Positions 16,213 to 25,205 of a stretch of 64,000 bases of DNA are shown piece by piece; position 1 is the stretch's first letter; each line of letters starts with the position of its first letter. The position numbers were made by a program, and so were the translations under genes. The notes under the pieces were generated by a model that ran no database searches, had not been told where the DNA came from, and was given only the letters and a program-made list of their open reading frames with translations. Where the stretch lies: positions 1 to 64,000 of the forward strand of contig CAJYAN010000013.1 of assembly GCA_913064945.1 (NCBI GenBank). Direction: 5' to 3'. The stretch is from an uncultured Gammaproteobacteria bacterium (GTDB lineage Bacteria > Pseudomonadota > Gammaproteobacteria > UBA6429 > Thiohalophilaceae).

Positions 16213-17684
16213 GCGGGTAGCTTGTCAATGGATAAGAGTGATTGCAGCTGGCGGGTGTCGAGGTGTTGTTCGACGGTGTCGGCTAACCGATCAATTGCGG
16301 CATCGCGTAGTGAGAAGTAATCATGGTGTTGTACAGCATCAAGACCCGCCCAACGTAATAGTGTTGTACAGGCATCGGCGTTGTCAAACAGTCCATGCAA
16401 ATAGGTACCCATGATCTGGTTGTCGTGGCTGATCGCGCCATCATGATGTGTGTCGAGGTGTATTGCCGGGCGAGCCAGTGCAGGCCCCTGCGTGATTCCC
16501 ACATGGATCTCATAACCGCTTACGCTAGATGCTTCAATCGCGAGACTTCCCGTAACATTCCGCAACTGTTTTTCAGCAGCCAGGGTTGTTTCCATGGAAA
16601 GTAAGCCCAGTCCTTCGAGACTACCGGGATCGCCCTCGATACCATGCGGGTCATGAATGGATGTGCCGAGCATCTGGAAGCCACCACAAATACCTATGAG
16701 TTTTCCGCCATATCGCAGATGCTGGAGTATGGCCTTTTCCCAACCCTGCTGACGTAACCAGTCAAGGTCGGCACGTACACTTTTTGAGCCTGGCAGAATA
16801 ATGAGATCTGCCGCAGGGATCGCCTCTCCTGGTGCAATAAACTTTAGATCGACCTGAGGATGTAAACGCAGCGGATCAAAATCTGTGTGATTACTGATAC
16901 GTGGTAACACCGGCACGATGATTCTTAGAGTATTGTCTGTGGTCGTCGTTGAAATTGTATTCGCAGGAATTGCATCTTCCGCTTCGAGATGCAAGCCGTG
17001 CAGATAGGGTAGTACGCCCAGTACCGGTTTGCCGGTTTGCTGTTCGAGCCATTCAAGACCGGCTGTAAGTAAATTGATATCACCACGAAAACGATTAATG
17101 ACAAAGCCAGCGACACGCGCACGTTCACTATCACTCAACAGGGCTAGAGTGCCGACCAGATGTGCAAACACACCACCACGCTCAATATCGGCGATGAGTA
17201 TTACCTGGCAATCGACGGCCTCGGCAAATCCCATGTTGGCGATATCGTTGTGTCGCAGGTTGATCTCAGCTGGCGACCCAGCACCTTCGACAATGATGAC
17301 ATCATATTGCGTTGCAAGGCGATAATAGGATTCGAACACGGCGGCACGGGCAATGCGTTTATAATCGTGGTAGGCCGAGGCGTCCATCGTGTCAACGGCA
17401 CGACCCTGGATAATAACCTGGGCACCGATATCGGAATTCGGTTTGAGTAATACCGGGTTCATATCGGTATGGGGTGTCAGTTGGCAGGCCTGTGCCTGCA
17501 CGGCCTGCGCGCGGCCGATCTCTCCGCCTTCAGAAGTCACTGCGCTATTCAATGCCATGTTTTGTGGTTTAAACGGTGCCACCTGTATGCCCTGGCGTTT
17601 TAACCATCGACATAGTGCGGTTGCCAGAAGACTCTTGCCGGCATCCGAGGTGGCTCCCTGTATCATGAGTGTCGGTACTGTCAT
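16206..17684 (-). CDS. cobQ: cobyric acid synthase
   Basis: 492 residues. The enzyme amidates four side chains of adenosylcobyrinate a,c-diamide with glutamine and ATP. The N-terminal dethiobiotin-synthetase-like domain begins [20 protein letters not shown] (P-loop) and carries [10 protein letters not shown]; the C-terminal triad-type amidotransferase has the nucleophile in [11 protein letters not shown] (about 332-342) and a histidine in [10 protein letters not shown]. The start overlaps the upstream decarboxylase gene (ATGA). Size and motifs are standard. Confidence 0.96.
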   Translation of the reverse strand: MTVPTLMIQGATSDAGKSLLATALCRWLKRQGIQVAPFKPQNMALNSAVTSEGGEIGRAQAVQAQACQLTPHTDMNPVLLKPNSDIGAQVIIQGRAVDTMDASAYHDYKRIARAAVFESYYRLATQYDVIIVEGAGSPAEINLRHNDIANMGFAEAVDCQVILIADIERGGVFAHLVGTLALLSDSERARVAGFVINRFRGDINLLTAGLEWLEQQTGKPVLGVLPYLHGLHLEAEDAIPANTISTTTTDNTLRIIVPVLPRISNHTDFDPLRLHPQVDLKFIAPGEAIPAADLIILPGSKSVRADLDWLRQQGWEKAILQHLRYGGKLIGICGGFQMLGTSIHDPHGIEGDPGSLEGLGLLSMETTLAAEKQLRNVTGSLAIEASSVSGYEIHVGITQGPALARPAIHLDTHHDGAISHDNQIMGTYLHGLFDNADACTTLLRWAGLDAVQHHDYFSLRDAAIDRLADTVEQHLDTRQLQSLLSIDKLPAC

Positions 17685-18688
17685 GCGATAAGCCTGAGGT
17701 TTTCCGCTGTTGGGCAGGCCGCCAATGCCTGTTCCAGGCGTTGCCAGTTTGCTTCTGTTGCGGGTATGCCAAAACGCAAGCTTGAGGATTCTTCAAAAAG
17801 CCGAGTCAAAATACCCTGTCGTGCCAGGTCGCGGTGTAGTGCGGCTGCGTATCGGGTTTCTACCCATTGAAACAGGTCACAACCACCTTGTGGATGCAGT
17901 GCCGTTTGCGTCAGGAGGCCATGCAATCGTGAACTATGTAACTTGAGTCGTTGGCGCGTATCGGCCTGCCAACTTCGATCCCGGAGTGCAGATGTCGCAA
18001 GCCAGCGACCGGCGGCATTAACGTTCCAGGGTCCAATCATTGTGTGAAGCTGAGAAAGCAAAGCTTGTTGAGCACAGACGAATCCGACCCTTGCACCGGC
18101 AAGACCAAAAAACTTACCGAGTGAGCGCAAGACAATCAGTCCAGGGCGATCGGTGTAGGGACAAAGGCTTTGTTCAGGGGTGGTATCCATGAAGGCTTCA
18201 TCCACAATCAGCCAGCCATTTCTCGCCGTGAGTTGCTCATGCCAGGCGAGTAATTGTTTAGGTGCGAAGCGTGCCCCCGTTGGATTGTTTGGATGAATGA
18301 GGACCAGCACATCGGAGTGCGCTATGGCGGTATTCAGTTGTTGTTCTGTCGTCGCCGTGACGTGATGTCCGGTGCGGTGCCAGGCGTTGGCATGTTCAGC
18401 ATACGCCGGAGAGAGGATGCCGACTCGACTCTGTGACCGTAACAGCGGCAACGCCTGAATGGCTGCCTGGGAACCTGCTACCGGGAGCACCTGTTCGACG
18501 TTGTAATACTCACGCGCTGCCTGTTCAAGTCCGTCATTGTCTTCGGGTAGCCGTGACCAGAGGCCGGCCGGTACAGGCGGTACTGGCCAGCCCATCGGAT
18601 TAATGCCGGTAGAGAGATCGAGCCAACGGTCAAGCGGTATATCATACTGCTTTGCCGCGATGCGTAATTGGCCTCCATGCTCAAGCAT
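17681..18688 (-). CDS. cobC: L-threonine-O-3-phosphate decarboxylase (CobD/CobC-type)
   Basis: 335 residues from ATG 18688; the family normally opens MLEHGG as here, so the longer start at 18739 is not preferred. It is a PLP-dependent class I aminotransferase-fold protein that makes (R)-1-aminopropan-2-ol phosphate for the nucleotide loop. [23 protein letters not shown] and the PLP-lysine region [16 protein letters not shown] are visible. It overlaps the cbiB stop by eight bases and cobQ by four. Named cobD in Salmonella and cobC in Pseudomonas. Confidence 0.9.
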   Translation of the reverse strand: MLEHGGQLRIAAKQYDIPLDRWLDLSTGINPMGWPVPPVPAGLWSRLPEDNDGLEQAAREYYNVEQVLPVAGSQAAIQALPLLRSQSRVGILSPAYAEHANAWHRTGHHVTATTEQQLNTAIAHSDVLVLIHPNNPTGARFAPKQLLAWHEQLTARNGWLIVDEAFMDTTPEQSLCPYTDRPGLIVLRSLGKFFGLAGARVGFVCAQQALLSQLHTMIGPWNVNAAGRWLATSALRDRSWQADTRQRLKLHSSRLHGLLTQTALHPQGGCDLFQWVETRYAAALHRDLARQGILTRLFEESSSLRFGIPATEANWQRLEQALAACPTAENLRLIA

Positions 18689-19589
18689 AGGTGAGTCCAG
18701 CGGTGATGAGCAAACATCCTGTCCAGAGCCATACGCCATGTCTTACCAGACCGAGCGCGCTTTCGATATCATTAATTTGTGGTGCCTCGCCTTTACCAAG
18801 CAGTGGTCGTTGGTGCCACTCACCCAGGTATCGTGCCGGACCACCAAGCGTAATCGCCAAGGCACCGGCTCCGGCGGCCATTACCGGACCGGCATTAGGG
18901 CTGTCCCAGGCCGGGGCCTGTCTTCTCCAGCACTGGATGGCTAGAGATGTGTTACCCAGCAGGGCATATGTAATGGCCGTGAGTCGCGCCGGGATAAAAT
19001 TGAATACATCATCGAGGCGTGCCGCTGCCCAGCCAAAATAGCGAAAACGATCATTGCGATAGCCCCACATCGCATCCAGGGTATTCACCAGGCGATAGAG
19101 TATCGCGCCACTTCCGCCGGCTATCAGGAACCAGAACAAGGCACCAAATACTCCGTCATTGCCATTTTCCAGCACTGATTCCGTCGTCGCACACGTTATA
19201 TCAAGTGCCGCCGAGTCTCGGCTGACCATACGCGATACCTGACGTCGCGCCTCATGGTCATCGTTATTTTGTAAGGCCACCATTACGGGACGCGCATGGT
19301 CATGCAGGCTCTTATGGCCTATCGCAAAATATAGCATGAGTACGCCAACAACAGTTCCCAGATAAGGGATCAGGCTTAGCACTATCGCCGCCGCTGTGAA
19401 GGGCAGGAGTAAGGTCAGCAGTGCAACGATCCCGCGCCAGCGACAGCTCGTTGGCGACGAGCTGGGGTCGTGATTAAATTTTTTTTCAATAAAGTTGGCC
19501 AATTGACCAAAACCCACTAGCGGGTGTCGATGTCGTGGTTCCCCGAGTAACCAGTCCAGGACGACGGCCGTTAGTACTGATAACGACAT
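18681..19589 (-). CDS. cbiB: adenosylcobinamide-phosphate synthase
   Basis: 302 residues from ATG 19589; GTG 19598 is an alternative. It is a membrane protein that attaches the aminopropanol linker to cobyric acid. The N-terminal VVLDWLLGEPRHRHPLVGFG (about 9-28) is the family signature, followed by SRDSAALDITCATTESVLEN and GYRNDRFRYFGWAAARLDDV. Several helices are predicted. It lies one base after a 45-codon frame and overlaps the decarboxylase gene. Also called cobD in some genomes. Confidence 0.95.
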   Translation of the reverse strand: MSLSVLTAVVLDWLLGEPRHRHPLVGFGQLANFIEKKFNHDPSSSPTSCRWRGIVALLTLLLPFTAAAIVLSLIPYLGTVVGVLMLYFAIGHKSLHDHARPVMVALQNNDDHEARRQVSRMVSRDSAALDITCATTESVLENGNDGVFGALFWFLIAGGSGAILYRLVNTLDAMWGYRNDRFRYFGWAAARLDDVFNFIPARLTAITYALLGNTSLAIQCWRRQAPAWDSPNAGPVMAAGAGALAITLGGPARYLGEWHQRPLLGKGEAPQINDIESALGLVRHGVWLWTGCLLITAGLTYA

Positions 19590-19591
19590 GA

Positions 19592-19729
19592 TTAGCACAG
19601 GCGTTGTAGCCCTTGCCAGAGACGGACGATTCTCTGCTGTGCAGCATTCGTGAATGCCCGTGTGACCACTTGATCGCTATCGACAGATTTGATTGGCGGT
19701 GACAGGTCGTAATCCAAAATGATACTCAT
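19592..19729 (-). CDS. 45-residue conserved-position small protein in cobalamin operon
   Basis: A small frame begins at ATG 19729, whose first bases overlap the bluB stop (ATGA), and ends at TAA 19592-19594, two bases before cbiB. The product opens MSIILDYDLSPPIKSVDSDQ and ends LWQGLQRLC. It has no signal peptide or membrane helix; the second half (about 20-43) can form an amphipathic helix. The four-base overlap, lack of gaps and full use of the space between bluB and cbiB argue for translation. I do not recognise it; a leader-like coupling frame or a small accessory protein are both possible. Confidence 0.55.
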   Translation of the reverse strand: MSIILDYDLSPPIKSVDSDQVVTRAFTNAAQQRIVRLWQGLQRLC

Positions 19730-20379
19730 AAGGGTGACTTTGTGTTTTCCCAGGTATTTTGAAACACCATGTCCTGGAGGGAGCTTCGCTTGGTCCAGCC
19801 ATTGAGTTCCAGCATCGGGGCTGGATAAAATTCTGTGACATGTCCAAGGCAGAGAATTGCCACGGGTTTCGCACCTGTTGGCATCTGTAGAAGTTCGGCC
19901 AGCTTAGCAGGGTCGAATAACGAGACCCATCCCATACCAAGTCCTTCGGCACGCGCTGCCAGCCACATATTTTGAATCGCACAGGAGACGGAAGCGAGAT
20001 CCATCTCCGGTAGTGTGCGACGACCAAAGATGTGACGTTCGCGCCCATCCATGAGTGCCGCGACAAGCAATTCACCACAATCCAGAATACCTTCAACCTT
20101 GAGGCGCAAAAAATCCTCTTCGCGTTCACCAAGCGCCTTTGCTGTTGCAACCCGTTCTGCTTCGACCATACGATGAAGTTCATATCGTAGTGCCGTGTCG
20201 GTAATACGCACAAAGCGCCATGGCTGCATCAACCCCACGCTTGGTGCCATATGTGCTGCTTCAAGCAGACGTGTCAGTACCCCGGCATCAACTGGCTGGG
20301 GAACAAAGTGACGCATATCTCGACGTTCCCGTATGACGCGATAGATAGCCGCTATTTCTTCTTCAGTATATTGATTCAT
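19726..20379 (-). CDS. bluB: 5,6-dimethylbenzimidazole synthase
   Basis: 217 residues of the flavin-destructase BluB, which cleaves reduced FMN with oxygen to form the B12 lower ligand DMB. Family blocks are VIRERRDMRHFVPQPVD (about 14-30), HMAPSVGLMQPWRF (43-56) and NMWLAARAEGLGMGWVS (about 140-156). It resembles nitroreductases, but the RRDMRHF and GLMQPWRF signatures and the operon context are specific for BluB. Overlaps cbiA upstream and the small frame downstream, both by four bases. Implies oxygen-dependent DMB synthesis. Confidence 0.94.
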   Translation of the reverse strand: MNQYTEEEIAAIYRVIRERRDMRHFVPQPVDAGVLTRLLEAAHMAPSVGLMQPWRFVRITDTALRYELHRMVEAERVATAKALGEREEDFLRLKVEGILDCGELLVAALMDGRERHIFGRRTLPEMDLASVSCAIQNMWLAARAEGLGMGWVSLFDPAKLAELLQMPTGAKPVAILCLGHVTEFYPAPMLELNGWTKRSSLQDMVFQNTWENTKSPL

Positions 20380-21668
20380 GCTAGAAACAGTTGAGCCGTG
20401 GCTACGGGATTAGATGGAAAATACCAATGCAGGTAGGAGGCTGTCAGACGTTTCGCGCGAAAGACAGGCTCGCCTGTACCGTGGTGTCGGGCTGCAATGG
20501 AGTATGTGATGGGCTCCGCTGCAGCAACCATGAGTGAATGGTGAAACGTGTGCCCCCTGAGTTCACCTTCCGGCAAAGTCGCTTGATGCAAACCAAGATT
20601 CGTCAGCCGCTTCTGCATGCTTGCATTACCTGGCAGTAGTCCGGCCATGGTCGCCGTATGGCCTTCGAGATCAGTTAATGATTCAAGTAAATAGAGCATA
20701 CCTCCGCACTCGGCGACGATAGCTTTACCGGCGTGATAGTGTTCACGGATTGCAGACTGCATGGCCTGGTTTCCTGATAAGCGATCAAGATGTAGTTCAG
20801 GGTAGCCACCGGGCAGGTAAAGGGCATCTGTCACTGGTAATGTTTCGTCAGTGAGTGGCGAGAAGAAAATCAGTTTTGCGCCCATCTGGATCAGGAGGTC
20901 AAGATTCGCCTGGTATAAAAAGGCGAACGCGGCGTCGCGGGCCACGGCAATCGTCAGACCGGCGAGTTGCTGTGCGGGTGCGGAAGGCGAAGTTGGTGCG
21001 TTAAATTCCACCTGTGTTGGTAGTAACTCTTTTACAAGGTTCAGTGTATCTGCCGCACATGCAATTCGCCTGTCGATGTCGCTTATTTCCTCAGCCTGTA
21101 CCAGGCCAAGGTGACGCTCAGGTAGCGTAATATCTGAACTTCGCATTAGCCAGCCATAGGTTGTTATGGTCTGCGGCAGGTTTTCTGTCAACATCTCGTA
21201 GTGTGCTTGACTGGCAACACGGTTGGCGATGACACCCGCAAAAGATAGATCAGGATGATATGTGCCAAGTCCGTGTGCCAGGGCAGAAAAAGTCTGGGCC
21301 ATTGCCGAGCCATCAATCACTGCGAGGACTGGAATCTGAAAACGAATTGCCAGATCCGCGCTGGAAGGGTTCCCATCAAACAGGCCCATGACACCCTCGA
21401 TGAGAATGAGGTCAGACGCGGCGGCCGCAGTATAGAGTAGTTCACGACACTGGTTTTCGTCGCCCATCCACAAGTCAAGTTGATAAACAGGTAAACCGGA
21501 GGCACGTTCCAGTATCATAGGGTCAAGAAAATCAGGACCGGTTTTGAAGACGCGAACGCGTAGACCTTGATCTCGATAATAGCGTGCCAGGGCCGCGGTA
21601 ACGGTTGTCTTGCCCTGGCCGGAGGCGGGTGCCGTAATAATAAAAGCAGGGCATTGAATCATGGTCAC
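20376..21668 (-). CDS. cbiA: cobyrinate a,c-diamide synthase
   Basis: 430 residues. Amidates the a and c side chains of the corrin ring with glutamine and ATP. N-terminal P-loop domain: ITAPASGQGKTTVTAALARYY (about 11-30), FKTGPDFLDP, LILIEGVMGLFDG. C-terminal glutamine amidotransferase: LPGGYPELH and the nucleophile cysteine in VAECGGMLYLLE (about 329-340), with HSL near 385. Equivalent to CobB of Pseudomonas. Its presence shows the operon handles incomplete corrinoids as well as cobinamide salvage. Overlaps cobO and bluB by four bases each. Confidence 0.95.
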   Translation of the reverse strand: MTMIQCPAFIITAPASGQGKTTVTAALARYYRDQGLRVRVFKTGPDFLDPMILERASGLPVYQLDLWMGDENQCRELLYTAAAASDLILIEGVMGLFDGNPSSADLAIRFQIPVLAVIDGSAMAQTFSALAHGLGTYHPDLSFAGVIANRVASQAHYEMLTENLPQTITTYGWLMRSSDITLPERHLGLVQAEEISDIDRRIACAADTLNLVKELLPTQVEFNAPTSPSAPAQQLAGLTIAVARDAAFAFLYQANLDLLIQMGAKLIFFSPLTDETLPVTDALYLPGGYPELHLDRLSGNQAMQSAIREHYHAGKAIVAECGGMLYLLESLTDLEGHTATMAGLLPGNASMQKRLTNLGLHQATLPEGELRGHTFHHSLMVAAAEPITYSIAARHHGTGEPVFRAKRLTASYLHWYFPSNPVATAQLFLA

Positions 21669-22267
21669 AGATCGATGCCTTTTTGTGCGCGTACCCCCGC
21701 ACGAAAAGCATGTTTAACATCGGAGAGTTCAGTCACCGTATCGGCGGCGTCGATAAGTGCCTGTGGTGCGGCACGACCTGTAATGACGACATGCTGCATG
21801 CTGGGTCGTGCCGCGATATCTTCAAGTACTGTTTCAACAGCGAGCCAGCCATACTTGATCGGATAGGTCAGTTCATCGAGGACGACTAAGCTAATGGCTG
21901 GGTCGCGTAACATCTCACTGGCGATGGCCCAGCCACGTCGCGCCGTTTCAATGTCGCGGTCAAGATTTTGTGTTTCCCAGGTAAACCCTTCACCGAGGAC
22001 ATGCCAGGTCACATTCGGCTGGCGACTAAAAAAGCCTTCTTCGCCGGTGTCAGAGCGACCCTTGATAAATTGTGCAACACCGACGTGCATGCCGTGACCA
22101 AGCGCACGTGCCAGCATGCCAAAGGCGGAACTGGACTTACCTTTACCGTTGCCAGTGAGTACGAGTAATAAACCCTGGTCCCGATCGGCGCTTTCAATGG
22201 CATTATCAACCACCTCTTTTTTGCGCTGCATACGGGTCTTATGACGTTCCTGTTTGTCGCTTGTCAT
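21665..22267 (-). CDS. cobO: cob(I)yrinic acid a,c-diamide adenosyltransferase
   Basis: 200 residues of the CobA/CobO/BtuR type. It adds the 5'-deoxyadenosyl group to cobalt(I) corrinoids using ATP. The P-loop LVLTGNGKGKSSSAFGMLAR (about 35-54) and VVLDELTYPIKYGWL (about 131-145) are the family signatures, and the C-terminus HAFRAGVRAQKGIDL is characteristic. ATGA overlap with cbiA. Only two bases separate its start from the btuM stop, so it is translated right after uptake proteins. Confidence 0.95.
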   Translation of the reverse strand: MTSDKQERHKTRMQRKKEVVDNAIESADRDQGLLLVLTGNGKGKSSSAFGMLARALGHGMHVGVAQFIKGRSDTGEEGFFSRQPNVTWHVLGEGFTWETQNLDRDIETARRGWAIASEMLRDPAISLVVLDELTYPIKYGWLAVETVLEDIAARPSMQHVVITGRAAPQALIDAADTVTELSDVKHAFRAGVRAQKGIDL

Positions 22268-22269
22268 GC

Positions 22270-22857
22270 TTAGTGTCCGTTTGTGGTGTGATGTGTAGGG
22301 CTTCTTTTGCAGGTGAGTACTTCTATGATGATATGAATCATAGCAGCCAGGCCAATATAAAAAACAACGGCTTGAAGACTCGACGGAAAATAGTCTATGA
22401 AGCGTGTAGCAAATTCAATAATGCTGGTATTAGTAAATCGGCCTGAAAGGAAGTAGAAACTACCACTTGTCAGCAATTCACACAAGGCCGTGCCGCCGAG
22501 GACACTCAACAGTAAGGGGAAGATTGACCGCCGTGATGAAGTATAGTGAGTGGCATACCAGCGACCAGAAAACCACATGACGGTATAGGCCGGTAATAAA
22601 AACCAATAGGCCGGGCTGACACAAAAACGGGATACCCCTCCCCAGGTGATGGCGCTGTAGTCAAGAAATCCCGCGAGGGCAAGTAAGGCGGGTAGCCACC
22701 CGCCAGGTCTCGTATAAAAACCGATGAGAAAAAATATTGCCCAGGAGGCATCCGGCATATGCAGGGACGTGGCAAAATGATGCCCCCGGGTAATGACCAT
22801 AAGTACTATCAAGAATGTTGCTAATATTATTTGATAGCCTTTTGACAGTGTCACCAT
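22270..22857 (-). CDS. btuM: BtuM-family cobalamin transporter, paralogue 2
   Basis: 195 residues with about six membrane helices, paralogous to the gene at 13023. Shared blocks are VITRGHHF (21-28), ASWAIFFLIGFY (38-49), the ligand cysteine C79 in FCVSPAYWFLLPAY, and TSGSFYFLSGRF (about 125-136). In the characterised BtuM the equivalent cysteine binds cobalt and removes cyanide. No BtuC, BtuD or BtuF gene is present in this window, so BtuM is the likely inner-membrane route. It lies directly between btuB and cobO in the riboswitch-controlled operon. Confidence 0.85.
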   Translation of the reverse strand: MVTLSKGYQIILATFLIVLMVITRGHHFATSLHMPDASWAIFFLIGFYTRPGGWLPALLALAGFLDYSAITWGGVSRFCVSPAYWFLLPAYTVMWFSGRWYATHYTSSRRSIFPLLLSVLGGTALCELLTSGSFYFLSGRFTNTSIIEFATRFIDYFPSSLQAVVFYIGLAAMIHIIIEVLTCKRSPTHHTTNGH

Positions 22858-22873
22858 GATGCCTCCCTGGGGC

Positions 22874-24697
22874 CTAAGGTTGGTAGCGCAGGGTCACGAA
22901 CAGGCTGCGCCCCGGCTGATTATAAAACGAGGAGGTTTCATAGACCTTATTAAATAAATTCTCGATTCGGCCCTGTAACTGCCATGCTTTCGTCAGTTGA
23001 TACTCGGCACGTAGATCGAGGAGGGCATAACCTGCCAGTACGCGAGTATTGGCCACGTCATCGTATCGGCGGCCTTCCGCTCGGAGTGTCGCCCCCAGTC
23101 TGTATTTTTTAAACGGGCGATCAATATCAAGTCGCACAGTTTGGCCCGATCGACGTGGCAGCAGGTTTCCATGATTACTGCCCGCCGATTGATTTATCGG
23201 ATCGAGTAATGTGAGATTAGAGTTGATCGTCCAGGAATGAAAAATCGTAGCGAATACCAGTTCGAGACCACGGATGCGTGTCAAATCGATATTACCGGGT
23301 TTCGAGATACTGGAATCGTAGGCGATCAGGTTGTCGATGCGAGTTTCGTAGAGATTAATCGACCAGTCACTTTGACTGCGCTTACCCTTCAGGCCAACCT
23401 CGATACTTCTAGACTGCTCCGGTTGAAGGTTTTCATTACCATATCCCGGGTAGTAGAGTTCGTTGAAGGTTGGTGCTTTAAAGGCAGTACCGTATGAAAA
23501 AGTGGCTCTAAGGTCTTTATCGATGCTGGTGCCCCAGGCGGCAGCGCCCGTATAGTGCCTGCCAAATTGTTCGTTGTCATCCTGACGCATCGAGAATTGC
23601 AGCTCCTGCTTGTTGAAGGTGCCCTGATATTGTGTGAATAGCCCCGTATTATGACGGCTTGAAATGGTGTAATTCGTGGTACTGTCGACATGGTCCTTCT
23701 GATAGTCCGCACCTAGTGTCAGCAGGTGCTTGTCGGTAATGTTAATGTCATTTTGAAACGAAACATTATCACGTTTGGTATTGTAACGGGTTTTAAAGAC
23801 GCCATTCTTGAAGTTATCAGAGTCATCACGGCTGCTACCGAGAGACAAGGTTGCCTGCCAGGGTGCTAATGGTGAGAAGTGCAGTGTCCCGCCAAGAATC
23901 TCCTGGGCGGCATTAGACTCATTGACAGTGCTGCCATCATAGTTGTTATGACTTTTGGTTTTCATGGCATGGGCATCCATTGAGACATTGTTATCGAATC
24001 GATAGCCAGCACGGAATGAGCCCGAAAAATTACGATAACCATCTTTGTCCGGTTCGATAGTATAGCAACCCGCACCACCTGGTGATGGCTTACCGGTACA
24101 GGCATTAAAACCTTTGGTGTCAGTACCGCTGGTGTTGAGGCTGTACCAGCTATGCTCACCGCCCCCCGATACCCCGGCAGTCGCTGTATAGGTGCTATAG
24201 CTGCCAGCTCCGATACTGAAGCTTGGCTTGAGTGCACCACCACCTTTACGAGTGAATATCTGGATGACGCCACCGATCGCTTCAGATCCATATAGACTGG
24301 AACGAGGCCCACGGACGATCTCGATTCGTTCGATCTGATCTACTGGTATATCCTGAAAAGCTGTCGTTCCAGTGGTCGCAGACCCTACCTTGACACCATC
24401 GATCATTACCAGGATGTGGTCTGATTCAGTACCACGCATAAAAATAGATGTGGTCTTGCCAGGACCGCCGTTATTATCGATGTTGATTCCGGGTAAGCCT
24501 GCAATCAGATCACGTATGCTATTTGCCTGTAGGCGCTCAATATCATGTCGAGTAATGACGGTGACAGAGCTTAATGCATTATCGACTTTCTGGTTTGTGC
24601 GAGTCGCGGTGATGGTGATAACTGTGGGGTCGGCTGCCTGTACATTTTGTACCGCCAACACCAGCAATGCTGTCATCGAAATAGAGTTAATTTTCAT
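22874..24697 (-). CDS. btuB: TonB-dependent vitamin B12 outer-membrane receptor
   Basis: 607 residues from ATG 24697, which has GAGG seven bases upstream; a longer start at 24715 lacks this. Signal peptide to about NVQAA; TonB box PTVITITATR; plug domain with DLIAGLPGINIDNNGG and IERIEIVRGPRSSLYGSEAI (about 110-130); then a 22-strand-type barrel that ends with the aromatic strand FVTLRYQP. BtuB takes cobalamins across the outer membrane with energy from TonB. It is the first gene after the riboswitch and leads the operon. Confidence 0.93.
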   Translation of the reverse strand: MKINSISMTALLVLAVQNVQAADPTVITITATRTNQKVDNALSSVTVITRHDIERLQANSIRDLIAGLPGINIDNNGGPGKTTSIFMRGTESDHILVMIDGVKVGSATTGTTAFQDIPVDQIERIEIVRGPRSSLYGSEAIGGVIQIFTRKGGGALKPSFSIGAGSYSTYTATAGVSGGGEHSWYSLNTSGTDTKGFNACTGKPSPGGAGCYTIEPDKDGYRNFSGSFRAGYRFDNNVSMDAHAMKTKSHNNYDGSTVNESNAAQEILGGTLHFSPLAPWQATLSLGSSRDDSDNFKNGVFKTRYNTKRDNVSFQNDINITDKHLLTLGADYQKDHVDSTTNYTISSRHNTGLFTQYQGTFNKQELQFSMRQDDNEQFGRHYTGAAAWGTSIDKDLRATFSYGTAFKAPTFNELYYPGYGNENLQPEQSRSIEVGLKGKRSQSDWSINLYETRIDNLIAYDSSISKPGNIDLTRIRGLELVFATIFHSWTINSNLTLLDPINQSAGSNHGNLLPRRSGQTVRLDIDRPFKKYRLGATLRAEGRRYDDVANTRVLAGYALLDLRAEYQLTKAWQLQGRIENLFNKVYETSSFYNQPGRSLFVTLRYQP

Positions 24698-24761
24698 TTT
24701 TTTCCTCAGGCACACTCACCCGCGCGCCAATTGGTGACACATAAAATAGACACTGCAGAGG

Positions 24762-24819
24762 AAAATAAAAAAACGGAGGCAGGAAACGAAGGACCTGTCT
24801 GCCGCAGCATCGCCCTCCG
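24762..24819 (-). terminator. riboswitch-controlled intrinsic terminator
   Basis: On the minus strand CGGAGG (plus 24814-24819) can pair with CCTCCG (24774-24779), enclosing a smaller hairpin with CAGG/CCTG, and is followed by a run of seven T and further T-rich bases (24762-24773). It lies between the aptamer and btuB, the right place for a transcriptional expression platform. Confidence 0.65.
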
Positions 24820-24834
24820 CAACGCTAACCAACG

Positions 24835-25048
24835 GCTTCAGGCCGGTCTCCGGACTCGCGAGAGGTATGTCTACCAGGCGGTTCGCCTTCCCACGTAAAA
24901 AAACGCAGTGGCTGTATGAATCGCCGTTACTCACTTACCGTTGCGGGGGCAGCGTCGGGGTTATACTTGCCACACTATATAATAAGCAAATATGCACCGA
25001 CTTCCCGTTTAATCCCTTTGGTCATGATCACCTGGGGACACCTGAAGC
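24835..25048 (-). ncRNA. cobalamin (AdoCbl) riboswitch
   Basis: A full B12 aptamer is visible on the minus strand. The P1 stem GCTTCAGG/CCTGAAGC pairs 25041-25048 with 24835-24842. Inside, in order, are GGGATTAAACGGGAA and GTCGGTGCA, CTGCCCCCGCAAC (24940-24952), ACAGCCACTG (24906-24915), and the B12 box AGTCCGGAGACCGGCC (24841-24856). These are the conserved elements of the family. Binding of adenosylcobalamin is expected to shut off the 11-kb cob operon downstream. Confidence 0.96.
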
Positions 25049-25205
25049 TAGAGGGCGAAAGATATAGTGACACAGCAAGTATGTCAAGATTGGTGGCCAT
25101 TATTTAAGCGCCTTGGGAGTCACATTGATACATTTGCGCCGATAGATGTGGCCTGCAGCGGGTGCTACAATCGGTGGTGGAGTATCACCCATAAAGGAGC
25201 ATGCT

